Of a stretch of DNA of 64,000 nucleotides, positions 15,548-23,974 are shown piece after piece. The stretch's first letter is position 1; every line of letters begins with the position of its first letter. The position numbers and the translations under genes are program-made. Origin of the DNA: Actinomycetospora corticicola (lineage in GTDB: Bacteria > Actinomycetota > Actinomycetes > Mycobacteriales > Pseudonocardiaceae); assembly GCF_013409505.1 (NCBI RefSeq), contig NZ_JACCBN010000001.1:4588001-4652000 (forward strand), in the 5' to 3' direction. The notes beneath the pieces are model-generated. The model saw only the letters and a program-made list of their open reading frames with translations. It made no database searches and was not told the origin of the DNA.

Positions 15548-17515
15548 TCAGTTCCCGCTGGGGAAGAGCCCGTTGCCGCCGAAGACGCCGCCCCCGCCGC
15601 CGCCCCCGCCGCCCCCGGAGTAGCGGCCGACGGTGACCTGGATGGTGTCGGCCTTGCCGGCCTGGCTGCCCGAGGACGGGGTCTGGCTGAGCACCTTGCC
15701 GTCCTCGCCCGGGTCGTCGACGTTCTGCGAGGTGATCTGCAGGTTGCCGGTGAACCCCGCGTTGGCGAGGGTCTGCTTGGCCTCGTCCACGGACTTCCCG
15801 GTGACGTCGGGGACGGAGACCCGGTCGCCGCCGGTGACGGTCAGCGTCACCGTCGAGCCGACGGCCACCGTGCTGCCCGCCGCGGGGCTGGTCGAGGCGA
15901 CCGTCGCGGCGCCCGAGGCGTCGCCGGAGACGGTGACCTCGAGGCCGACGCCCTCGAGCGTGGAGCGGGCGGTGGAGACGGGCTGGCCCGTGACGTCCGG
16001 GACCTTGATCGTCTGCCGCTGCTGGCCCACGGTCAGCTGGATGGCGGTGCCGGGGGAGAGCAGGGTGCCCGCGGTCGGGGTCTGCGAGAGCACCTTGCCG
16101 ACCTGCGAGGAGTCGTCCACCGGCTGCTGCTGCGGCACCGGCGTCAGGGTGAGGCCGGCGGCCTGCACGATCTGCTGCGCCTGGTCGGCGGTCTTGCCGG
16201 TCAGATCCGGCGCCTGCACCCGGTCCGGGCCGCGACCGACCCGCATGGCGATGACGGTCTGCGGCTCGACCTCCGTGCCCGCCGCGGGGTCGGTGCCGAG
16301 CACCTTGCCCACCTGCGACGGGTCGGAGGCCACCGGGACGAGGTTGGGCTTGAGCCCGGCGCCGGTCAGGGTGCGGAGGGCGACGTCCTGCGGCTGGTTG
16401 CTGACGTCGGGGACGGCCAGCTGGTTGTTGCCCGGGGAGAACAGGAAGAACAGGCCGGCGAGCACCGCGGCGACCGCCACGATCCCGCCGATGATCCCCA
16501 GCCGCCGCCGGCCGCGGCGTCGCCGTTCCTCCTCCTGCTCGGCCTGCCAGGCGGCGAAGTCGCCGGCCTCGGTGGCCGGACCCGTCGCGTAGGCCGCGGG
16601 GCCGACGGCGCGGGTGGGGCCGGTCATCAGCGTGTTGCGCTCGTCCGCGGTCATCACCAGCGGGGCCTCGACCTGCTCGCCCTGGAGCACCCGCACCAGG
16701 TCGTCGCGCATCTCGCCCGCGGTCTGGTACCGGTTGAACGGGTTCTTGGCCAGGGCCTTGAGCGTGATCGCGTCGAGCGCGGCCGGGACCGCCGGGTTGA
16801 GCTCGGACGGGGCCTTCGGGTCCTCCCGCACGTGCTGGTAGGCCACCGCGACGGGGGAGTCGCCGGTGAACGGCGGCTGTCCCGTGAGGAGTTCGAAGAG
16901 CACGCAGCCGGTGGAGTAGACGTCCGAGCGGGCGTCGACCGCCTCGCCGCGGGCCTGCTCGGGGGAGAGGTACTGCGCGGTCCCGATGACCGCCGCGGTC
17001 TGCGTCAGCCCCTGCTGGGCGTCCGACAGCGCCCGCGCGATGCCGAAGTCCATCACCTTGACCGCCCCGGACGGGGTGATCATGACGTTGGCCGGCTTCA
17101 CGTCGCGGTGGATGATGCCGTGCCGGTGGGAGAAGTCGAGGGCGGAGCAGACGTCGGCGGTGACCTCGCAGACCCGGAAGGGGTCCATCGGTCCGCCGGA
17201 CTTGACGATGTCGCGCAGCGTCCGCCCCGGCACGTACTCCATGACGATGTAGGGCAGCGGGATGTCGTCCGCCCACGTCTCGCCGGTGTCGTAGACCGCG
17301 ACGATCGCCGGGTGGTTCAGCGAGGCGGCGTTCTGGCCCTCGCGCTGGAAGCGGATCAGGAACTGCGGGTCGCGGGCGAGGTCCGCGCGCAGCACCTTGA
17401 TGGCGACGTCCCGGCCGAGGCGGACGTCCCGGCCGCCGTGGACCTCGGACATGCCGCCGTAGCCGAGGGCGGGCCCCAGCTCGTAGCGGTCGGACAGGAG
17501 GCGGGGAGTGGTCAT
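15548..17515 (-). CDS. pknB: Serine/threonine protein kinase PknB with four PASTA domains
   Basis: A 655-residue membrane kinase. The kinase domain (about 10-270) has GYGGMSEVHGGRD as Gly-rich loop, Lys40 in VAIKVLRA, IHRDVKPANVM, MDFGIARAL and the activation-loop threonines in LTQTAAVIGTAQYLSPE. A basic juxtamembrane stretch, one span (IIGGIVAVAAVLAGLFFLF) and four extracellular PASTA repeats follow; the tail is a long glycine run then VFGGNGLFPSGN. It senses peptidoglycan fragments and controls cell-wall growth and division. It starts with a 4-nt overlap with the pknA stop and is the last gene of the fhaA-pknB operon. Confidence 0.96.
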   Translation of the reverse strand: MTTPRLLSDRYELGPALGYGGMSEVHGGRDVRLGRDVAIKVLRADLARDPQFLIRFQREGQNAASLNHPAIVAVYDTGETWADDIPLPYIVMEYVPGRTLRDIVKSGGPMDPFRVCEVTADVCSALDFSHRHGIIHRDVKPANVMITPSGAVKVMDFGIARALSDAQQGLTQTAAVIGTAQYLSPEQARGEAVDARSDVYSTGCVLFELLTGQPPFTGDSPVAVAYQHVREDPKAPSELNPAVPAALDAITLKALAKNPFNRYQTAGEMRDDLVRVLQGEQVEAPLVMTADERNTLMTGPTRAVGPAAYATGPATEAGDFAAWQAEQEEERRRRGRRRLGIIGGIVAVAAVLAGLFFLFSPGNNQLAVPDVSNQPQDVALRTLTGAGLKPNLVPVASDPSQVGKVLGTDPAAGTEVEPQTVIAMRVGRGPDRVQAPDLTGKTADQAQQIVQAAGLTLTPVPQQQPVDDSSQVGKVLSQTPTAGTLLSPGTAIQLTVGQQRQTIKVPDVTGQPVSTARSTLEGVGLEVTVSGDASGAATVASTSPAAGSTVAVGSTVTLTVTGGDRVSVPDVTGKSVDEAKQTLANAGFTGNLQITSQNVDDPGEDGKVLSQTPSSGSQAGKADTIQVTVGRYSGGGGGGGGGGVFGGNGLFPSGN

Positions 17516-18933
17516 CCGAACTCCTGACAGGTCACGGTGACGGTGTCACCGCGCTGGACCTCACCGGTGGGGGAGACGTAGAGCACCCGGCAGGCCGACG
17601 GGTCGGTCGGTTGCCCGCCGAGGACCGTGCGGACCGTCGGGGAGAGGCCGTCCTCGCGCAGCGCGGCGGTGGCCACGGAGGCGGAGCGGCCGACGTAGTC
17701 GATGTTGCTCACGGACACCGTGTTGCCCGACGCGGACGTGGTCGTCGTGGCCCGGCTGCGCGTGGTCGTGGTGGTCGTCGGCGGGGCCGTCGTCGTGGTC
17801 GTCGTGGTGGGAGCGGCCACCGGGGGCGGGGCGCTCGTCTCGGTGTTCGACACGAGCACGTAGGCGAGGATGCCGAGGACGACGAGCACCCCGACGACGG
17901 CGGCGATCGTGCCCCACGGCCCGCGGCGGGCGGGCTCGGGGCGGTGCCCGTCGTCCCAGCGGTCGCGGCGCGGCGGGGGCGGGGCGGAGGGACCGTCGTA
18001 GGTCGAGGCGGGCGCGACCCGGGTGGCGGGGTTGACCGCCTCGGTGGCGGCGGTGGCCGCACCGGGGCGGGGCACCGGCTCGCCCCGGCGGACCGCGGCG
18101 ACGGCGCGGGCGAACTCCCCGCCGTTGGCGTAGCGCCCGCGCGGATCCTTCGTGAGCGTGAGCTCGATGAGCTGGCGCACCACCGGCGGGACGTCCGGCG
18201 GCAGCGGCGGCAGCGGGTCGCGGATGTGCATCATCGCGACCGTCACGGCGTTCTCGGAGAGGTACGGCCGGCGCCCCGCGAGGCACTCGTAGCCCACGAC
18301 GCCGAGCGAGTAGACGTCCGACGCGGGACCGGCGTCGCCGCCGCCCGCCTGCTCCGGCGCGATGTAGTGCGCGGTGCCCATGACCATGCCCGACCGGGTG
18401 ACCGGCGCCGCGTCGATCGCCTTCGCGATGCCGAAGTCGGTGATCTTCACCTGGTTCGACGGCGTCACCAGGATGTTGCCGGGCTTGACGTCCCGGTGGA
18501 CGAGGCCGCGCTCGTGCGCGGCGTCGAGCGCGTAGCCGGACTGCTCGAGGATGTCGAGCGTGTAGTCCACGCCGAGTCGGCCGTGCACCGAGAGGATCTG
18601 GGCGAGCGGCTCGCCGCGGACCAGCTCCATGACGAGGTAGGCCACCGGCACCTGGATGGTGCCGTTCGCCGTCGTCCAGTCCGTGGTCGTCTCGCCGTAG
18701 TCGTGGACCGCGGTGACACCCGGGTTGTTCAGCGAGGCGGCGGTGCGGGCCTCGGTGCGGAACCGGTGCAGGAACTCGGGGTCCCCGGAGAGCTCGGCCT
18801 TGAGGATCTTGACGGCGACGGTGCGGTCGAGGCGGGTGTCCTGGGCCTCCCAGACCTCGCCCATCCCGCCGATCGCGATGCGTCGGCCGATCCGGTAGCG
18901 GTCGGCGAGCAGGGTTCCCGTGGTCGGAGCCAT
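17512..18933 (-). CDS. pknA: Serine/threonine protein kinase PknA
   Basis: A 473-residue membrane kinase. Kinase landmarks are AIGGMGEVWEAQD, Lys42 in VAVKILKAEL, LVHRDVKPGNILV, ITDFGIAKAI and GTAHYIAPEQ. After a linker of about 60 residues comes one span (IAAVVGVLVVLGILAYVLV), then a long Thr-rich extracellular stretch and a C-terminal PASTA-like module (VSNIDYVGRSASVATAALRE) with two cysteines. Mycobacterial PknA has no PASTA module, so the outer part here is richer. It lies between pbpA and pknB with a 4-nt gap and a 4-nt overlap. Role: phosphorylates cell-division and wall proteins. Confidence 0.94.
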   Translation of the reverse strand: MAPTTGTLLADRYRIGRRIAIGGMGEVWEAQDTRLDRTVAVKILKAELSGDPEFLHRFRTEARTAASLNNPGVTAVHDYGETTTDWTTANGTIQVPVAYLVMELVRGEPLAQILSVHGRLGVDYTLDILEQSGYALDAAHERGLVHRDVKPGNILVTPSNQVKITDFGIAKAIDAAPVTRSGMVMGTAHYIAPEQAGGGDAGPASDVYSLGVVGYECLAGRRPYLSENAVTVAMMHIRDPLPPLPPDVPPVVRQLIELTLTKDPRGRYANGGEFARAVAAVRRGEPVPRPGAATAATEAVNPATRVAPASTYDGPSAPPPPRRDRWDDGHRPEPARRGPWGTIAAVVGVLVVLGILAYVLVSNTETSAPPPVAAPTTTTTTTAPPTTTTTTRSRATTTTSASGNTVSVSNIDYVGRSASVATAALREDGLSPTVRTVLGGQPTDPSACRVLYVSPTGEVQRGDTVTVTCQEFG

Positions 18934-18937
18934 GGTG

Positions 18938-20413
18938 CTACCTCCCTCCCTGCAGGGCCGCGGCGACGACCGCGCGGCCGACCGGTCCGGCCACCGAGGA
19001 GCCGGTGGCGTCGTCCCCCCGGTTGCCGCCCTTCTCCACGATCACCGAGACGGCGACCTGCGGGTCGGGCACCGGTCCGAACACGTCGTACCAGGTGTGC
19101 GGCGGGTTGGTCTTCGGGGACGCGCCCCACTCCGCCGTCCCGGTCTTGGAGGCCAGCTGGATGCCGGGGATCTTGCCGCCGGACGTCCCGCCGTTCTCCG
19201 AACCGATCATCAACTGGGTGAGCGTGGAGGCGGTGCTGCCGGAGATCGCGCGGGAGAGGCGGTCCGGCTCGGTGGTGTCCACCACGGAGAGGTCCTGCCC
19301 CTGGATCTGGCTCACCACGTGCGGCTGCATCGGGATGCCGCCGTTGGCGATGGTCGCGGTGATCATGGCGTTCTGCAGCGGGGTGAGCCGCACGTCGCGC
19401 TGGCCGATCCCGGACTGGGCCAGCGAGGCGCCGTCGGCGAGGTCGCCCACGTCGGACTCGGCGACCGGCATCGGGATCGTGAGGTTCGGGTTCTCCATGC
19501 CGTACGCGGTGGCCTGGGCCCGCAGCCGGTCGGCGCCCACCTGGTCGGCGAGCTGGGCGAACGGGCCGTTGCAGGACTTCGCGAAGGCGACGGAGAAGGG
19601 CACCGTCGGCCCGGGCCCGCACCGCTCGCCGTCGTAGTTCTCCAGCGTGGTGGTGCTGTCGGGGAGCGTGATCCGCGGCTCGGCCGTCACCGGCGACTGC
19701 GGAGTGATCATGTTCGCCTCGAGCGCGGTCGACGTGGTGACCAGCTTGAACGTCGACCCGGGCGGATAGGTCTCCGAGATCGCCCGGTTGACCAGCGGCG
19801 AGTCGTTGCTGCTCGGGTTCAGCGACTGCCAGGCGTCGCGCTGGGTCTGGCCGTCGTGGCTGGCCAGCGGGTTCGGGTCGTAGGAGGGCGTGGAGACCAG
19901 GGCGAGGATCTCGCCGGTCTGCGGGCGGATCGCCACCACCGAGCCCTGGTAGCCGCGCGACGCCATCGCCTGGTACGCGGCCTGCTGGACCTTCGGGTCG
20001 ATCGTGAGCGCCACGTTGCCGCCGGCCGGCGAGCGGCCCGTGATGACGTCGGAGATGCGGCGCACGAACAGCCGGTCGTCGGAGCCGTTGAGCACCGAGT
20101 CCATCGACCGCTCGATGCCCGAGGTGCCGTAGATCTGCGAGTAGTAGCCGGTGACGGGCGAGTACATCGGCCCGTTCGAGTACTGCCGCAGGTACTTGAA
20201 GCGGTCGTCGGTGGGGACGCTCGAGGCGAGCACCTCACCGCCGGCCGAGATCTGCCCGCGCTGCCGGTTGTACTCGTCGAGCAGCACGCGCTGGTTGTAC
20301 GGGTTGGCCTTGTACTCGTCGGCCTTGACCACCTGCACCCACGTGGCCTGGCCCAGGAGCAGCACGATCAGGCCCATGACCACGAGGGAGACCCGACGCA
20401 GCGGGGTGTTCAC
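18938..20413 (-). CDS. pbpA: Penicillin-binding protein PbpA (class B transpeptidase)
   Basis: A 491-residue D,D-transpeptidase. One N-terminal span (VSLVVMGLIVLLLGQATW) anchors it. The three active-site motifs are STFK (in YPPGSTFKLVTT), SCN (in FAKSCNGPFAQL) and KTGTAEWG. It cross-links peptidoglycan outside the membrane, together with the RodA/FtsW-type glycosyltransferase encoded just upstream. The GTG start overlaps the rodA stop by 4 nt and the stop lies 4 nt before the pknA ATG, so expression is coupled with both. Confidence 0.95.
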   Translation of the reverse strand: MNTPLRRVSLVVMGLIVLLLGQATWVQVVKADEYKANPYNQRVLLDEYNRQRGQISAGGEVLASSVPTDDRFKYLRQYSNGPMYSPVTGYYSQIYGTSGIERSMDSVLNGSDDRLFVRRISDVITGRSPAGGNVALTIDPKVQQAAYQAMASRGYQGSVVAIRPQTGEILALVSTPSYDPNPLASHDGQTQRDAWQSLNPSSNDSPLVNRAISETYPPGSTFKLVTTSTALEANMITPQSPVTAEPRITLPDSTTTLENYDGERCGPGPTVPFSVAFAKSCNGPFAQLADQVGADRLRAQATAYGMENPNLTIPMPVAESDVGDLADGASLAQSGIGQRDVRLTPLQNAMITATIANGGIPMQPHVVSQIQGQDLSVVDTTEPDRLSRAISGSTASTLTQLMIGSENGGTSGGKIPGIQLASKTGTAEWGASPKTNPPHTWYDVFGPVPDPQVAVSVIVEKGGNRGDDATGSSVAGPVGRAVVAAALQGGR

Positions 20414-22002
20414 TCGCGGGCCCTCCCTCGGGGTGGCGTCGCCGGGGCGACGGGGTTGCCGTGCGGCGGGGTCGCCGCCTCGCTGCGGGACACCATCTCG
20501 GTGTGGGCCTCCGCGAGCGGGGTGCGGGGCGGAGTCGCGACCGCACCCGGCTCCGCGCGACCCTTCTCGGCCGCGGGCCGGCGGGCGGCGTCGGAGACGC
20601 GCAGCACGAGGGCGACGAGCACGTAGTTCGCCACCAGCGAGGACCCGCCGTAGGACATGAACGGGGCGGCCTGACCGGTGTTGGGGATCAGCCCGATCAC
20701 CCCGCCGGCGACGACGAACACCTGGATCGCCACGGTGAAGCCGAGGCCGGCCGCGAGCAGCTTGCCGAAGGTGTCCCGGACGGCGAGCGCGGTGCGCAGG
20801 GCGCGCGTGGCGATGAGGCAGTACAGCATCAGCAGCCCCATCAGCCCGATGAGGCCGAGCTCCTCGCCCATCGAGGTGAAGATGAAGTCGGTGCTCGAGA
20901 GCGGCACCAGTTCCGGGCGACCCGCGCCGAGCCCCGTCCCGAGCATGCCGCCGGTCGCCATGCCGAACAGGCCCTGGCTGACCTGGTAGGTGGCGCCCGT
21001 GGGGTCGGAGAGCGGGTCGAGCCAGGCCGCGACGCGGGTCTGCACGCGGTCGACGAACGTCCACGCCGCGAACGCGCCGGCCCCGAAGATGACCAGGCCG
21101 ATCACGACCCACGACGACCGCTCGGTGGCCACGTAGATCATCGCGAGGACGATCCCGAAGAACATCAGCGACGTGCCGAGGTCGGACTCGAAGACCAGCA
21201 CGCCCATGGCGACGACCCAGGCGATGAGCAGCGGGGCGAGGTCCCGCGGTCGCGGGAACGTCATGCCCAGGACGTGCTTGCCCGCCGTCGTGAAGAGGTC
21301 GCGCTTGGAGACGAGGAAGGACGCGAAGAAGACCGTGAGCAGGATCTTCGCGAACTCACCGGGCTGGATGCCCACGCCGCCGATGCGGATCCAGATCTTC
21401 GCGCCGTTGACCTCGGAGAGCGCGGACGGCAGCACCGCGGGCAGGGCGAGGAGCACCAGGCCGATGAAGCCCGCCGTGTAGCCGTAGCGGGCGAGGGTGC
21501 GGTGGTCGCGGACCCGCCAGAGCACGATCACGAACAGCGTCAGGCCGAGCGCCACCCAGGCGATCTGCCGGAGGGCGTTCGCGTCCGGGGCCGGGTTGCC
21601 CTGCAGCGACGCCCGGAGCGCCAGCGCCAGGTCGATCCGGTGGATCATCACCAGGCCGAGCCCGTTGAGCAGGGCCGCGCACGGCAGGATCACCGGGTCC
21701 GCGTACGGCGCGAAGCGGCGCACGGCCACGTGGGCGGCCGAGAACAGCGCCAGGTAGGCGAGCCCGAGGTAGAGCAGCTGCAGCGTGAGCTGCTGGTTCT
21801 GGTTGGCCTCGACGAGCACGAGCGCGCCGGTGGTGATGACGGCGGCGAACGCGAGCAGCAGCAGCTCGATGCCACGGCGGGTGGAGACGGCGGCGGCGAC
21901 GGCCGGACGCAGCGCGGTCCGGTCGGCGGGCATCTCGGCGGGTGCGACGCCGGGCCCCCCGGTCCGACCGGCGCGGGACGCGGCCTGGGCGGGGCGCGCC
22001 AT
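20410..22002 (-). CDS. rodA: RodA/FtsW-family peptidoglycan glycosyltransferase
   Basis: A 530-residue SEDS protein with about twelve membrane spans. Typical pieces are GAKIWIRIGGVGIQPGEFAK, FESDLGTSLMFFGI, STDFIFTSMGEELGLIG and LIPNTGQAAPFMSYGGSS. It polymerises lipid II into glycan strands and works with PbpA. N- and C-terminal extensions of about 35 and 50 residues are Ala/Pro-rich and cytosolic. The ATG at 22002 shares one base with the pstP TAA stop (TAATG). Confidence 0.95.
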   Translation of the reverse strand: MARPAQAASRAGRTGGPGVAPAEMPADRTALRPAVAAAVSTRRGIELLLLAFAAVITTGALVLVEANQNQQLTLQLLYLGLAYLALFSAAHVAVRRFAPYADPVILPCAALLNGLGLVMIHRIDLALALRASLQGNPAPDANALRQIAWVALGLTLFVIVLWRVRDHRTLARYGYTAGFIGLVLLALPAVLPSALSEVNGAKIWIRIGGVGIQPGEFAKILLTVFFASFLVSKRDLFTTAGKHVLGMTFPRPRDLAPLLIAWVVAMGVLVFESDLGTSLMFFGIVLAMIYVATERSSWVVIGLVIFGAGAFAAWTFVDRVQTRVAAWLDPLSDPTGATYQVSQGLFGMATGGMLGTGLGAGRPELVPLSSTDFIFTSMGEELGLIGLMGLLMLYCLIATRALRTALAVRDTFGKLLAAGLGFTVAIQVFVVAGGVIGLIPNTGQAAPFMSYGGSSLVANYVLVALVLRVSDAARRPAAEKGRAEPGAVATPPRTPLAEAHTEMVSRSEAATPPHGNPVAPATPPRGRARE

Positions 22003-23381
22003 TACTGGACCGCGCGGCAGTCGCGTCCCGGGACCTGCGGGGACTGGGACGGGGCGGCCGCGGTGACCGGCGCCCCGGGGGCCGCGGTCTGACCGGGCTG
22101 GTTCGGGGCGGCCGTCTGGCCGGGCTGCGCCGGCTGGTTCGGCACGATCGGGGTCGGCGGCTGGCACTCCGGCAGCAGCTCGTCGGTGCGCAGCCGGTCG
22201 ACCGTGCGGTGTGCAGCGTCGAGGTCCGAGGTGGGCAGGGAGTCACTCTGCACGGAGGTGCGGCCCACCTGGGTGAGGTCGGAGACCTTGAGCCCGGTCT
22301 GTTCCGCGACGTCCTGCAGCCGCACGCCGAGCACATCGCCCCGGACGCCCTGGTAGATCACGACCTGGTCGCCGGACACGCCGACGTAGTACTGCTGGGC
22401 GATCCACAGCCGGGTCACGAGCAGGCCGAGGCCGGCCAGCACGAGCACGCCGACCACGGCGAGCACGACCGCGAGGCGGCCGCGGCGCGGCTTGGCGTGG
22501 GCCCGCGCGGCCTCGTTCCGGGACGCGAGCGGGTCGGGGCGCGAGGAGGGCTCGGCCCGGGTGAGCGTGGCGGCCGAGGCGCGCGCGGCGGCCGAGTCGG
22601 CCGGCGGCGGGTCGGCGCGACCGTCGCCCGCGGCGCCGCCGTAGATCGGCTCGTGCTCGCCGTAGTCCACGTCGACGACGTCCGCGACGATGCACGTGAC
22701 GTTGTCCGGGCCGCCGCCCTTGAGCGCGAGCTCGATCAGGCGGTCGGCGCAGCTCTGCGGGTCGGAGATGGTGAGGGCCTCGGCGATGGTCTCGGCGCTG
22801 ACCACGCCGGACAGGCCGTCGGAGCAGAGCAGGTACCGGTCGCCCGAGCGCGCCTCGCGCACCGTCAGCGAGGGCTCGACGTCGTGCCCGGTGAGCGCGC
22901 GGAGCAGCAGCGAGCGCTGGGGGTGGCTCGCGGCCTCGTCCTCGGTGATCCGGCCCTCGTCGATGAGGGACTGCACGAAGGTGTCGTCCCGCGTGATCTG
23001 CGTGAGGACGCCCTCGCGGAAGAGGTAGGCCCGGGAGTCGCCGACGTGGACCATCCCGAGACGGCTGCCGGCGAACAGGACGGCGGTGAGGGTGGTCCCC
23101 ATGCCGTCGAGGTCGGGCTCCTCGCTGACGAGCTCGGTGATGGCGTCGTTGCCCTGGGCGGTCGCCTCGGCGAGCTCCCCGAGCAGGTCGTCGCCCGGCT
23201 CGTCGTCGTCGAGGGGGACCAGCGCGGCGATGACCAGCTTCGAGGCCACCTCGCCCGCGGCGTGGCCGCCCATGCCGTCCGCGAGGGCCAGCAGGCGTGG
23301 GCCCGCGTAGACCGAGTCCTGGTTGTTCTGACGGACCAGGCCCCGGTCGCTGCGGGCGGAGTAGCGCAGCACCAGGGTCAC
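22002..23381 (-). CDS. pstP: Serine/threonine protein phosphatase PstP (PPM family)
   Basis: A 459-residue PP2C-type phosphatase. The metal-binding motifs RSDRGLVRQNNQDS, ALADGMGGHAAGE, VGDSRAYL and GGGPDNVTCIV are all present in residues 5-235. A linker, one span (AVVLAVVGVLVLAGLGLLVT) and a Pro/Gln-rich outer domain ending in DCRAVQ follow, as in mycobacterial PstP. It reverses PknA and PknB phosphorylation. I chose the GTG at 23379-23381 (VTLVLRY) because AGGA lies seven bases upstream and it overlaps the stop of a short upstream frame; a GTG five codons earlier (23396) lacks a ribosome site but is also possible. Confidence 0.94.
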   Translation of the reverse strand: MTLVLRYSARSDRGLVRQNNQDSVYAGPRLLALADGMGGHAAGEVASKLVIAALVPLDDDEPGDDLLGELAEATAQGNDAITELVSEEPDLDGMGTTLTAVLFAGSRLGMVHVGDSRAYLFREGVLTQITRDDTFVQSLIDEGRITEDEAASHPQRSLLLRALTGHDVEPSLTVREARSGDRYLLCSDGLSGVVSAETIAEALTISDPQSCADRLIELALKGGGPDNVTCIVADVVDVDYGEHEPIYGGAAGDGRADPPPADSAAARASAATLTRAEPSSRPDPLASRNEAARAHAKPRRGRLAVVLAVVGVLVLAGLGLLVTRLWIAQQYYVGVSGDQVVIYQGVRGDVLGVRLQDVAEQTGLKVSDLTQVGRTSVQSDSLPTSDLDAAHRTVDRLRTDELLPECQPPTPIVPNQPAQPGQTAAPNQPGQTAAPGAPVTAAAPSQSPQVPGRDCRAVQ

Positions 23382-23488
23382 GGGACGATCCTGCACTCAG
23401 GGGCACGGAGCGCCCGCACCCGGGTGGGCGGCGGCGGGGTGACCAGCGGTGTGGTCAGCGGTGTGGTCACGGAGGCGTCGCTGGTCAT
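23378..23488 (-). CDS. Possible 36-residue small protein or coupling leader between fhaB and pstP
   Basis: A short open frame whose ATG overlaps the fhaB stop (ATGA at 23485-23488) and whose TGA overlaps a pstP GTG start (GTGA at 23378-23381). It would encode MTSDASVTTPLTTPLVTPPP and then a basic end (TRVRALRAPECRIVP; positions 23378-23426). A 12-bp in-frame tandem duplication (23445-23456, 23457-23468) gives TTPLTTPL. No known family. It fills the only sizeable gap in an otherwise tightly overlapped operon, which suggests translational coupling; a real product is unproven. Confidence 0.4.
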   Translation of the reverse strand: MTSDASVTTPLTTPLVTPPPPTRVRALRAPECRIVP

Positions 23489-23964
23489 GTGCGGAGCTCG
23501 ATCACGGTCTTGCCGATGCGGATCGGCGTGCCCGGGGGCACCTTGGTCGGTCCGGCGACCTTGTTCCGGTCGAGGTAGGTCCCGTTGGTGGAACCGAGGT
23601 CCTCGACGTACCAGTCGTCGCCGGACTGGGAGATGCGGGCGTGTCGTGTCGACGCGTAGTCGTCGTCGAGCACCAGCGTCGAGTCGTCGGCGCGACCGAG
23701 CATGATCGGACGCCCGTCGAGGGCGATCCGGGTGCCGGCGAGCGCGCCCGCCGTCACGATGAGGGCCTTCGGACCCGACGAGCGGCCTCCACCACGGCCC
23801 GGTTTCGCCGCCCCTCCCTTGGAGGGGCGCCGACCTGGCACCGCGGCCCGTAGTCCCGACGCGGCGTACAGGTCGGAACGGACGACCCGGAGCGCGGCGA
23901 AGACGAACAGCCAGAGCAGCGCGAGGAACGCCGCCCGGGTGAGCTGGAGGACGAGTTCGGGCAC
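23485..23964 (-). CDS. fhaB: FHA-domain membrane protein FhaB (FipA)
   Basis: A 159-residue protein with an N-terminal span (LTRAAFLALLWLFVFAALRV), a basic Gly/Ser/Lys-rich linker and a C-terminal forkhead-associated domain ([42 protein letters not shown]). FHA domains bind phosphothreonine peptides; FhaB/FipA in mycobacteria links FtsZ and the division kinase pathway. The GTG start is 10 bp after the fhaA stop. The invariant Gly-Arg, Ser/Thr, His and Asn residues are in place. Confidence 0.94.
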   Translation of the reverse strand: MPELVLQLTRAAFLALLWLFVFAALRVVRSDLYAASGLRAAVPGRRPSKGGAAKPGRGGGRSSGPKALIVTAGALAGTRIALDGRPIMLGRADDSTLVLDDDYASTRHARISQSGDDWYVEDLGSTNGTYLDRNKVAGPTKVPPGTPIRIGKTVIELRT

Positions 23965-23974
23965 GAGGCGCGCG

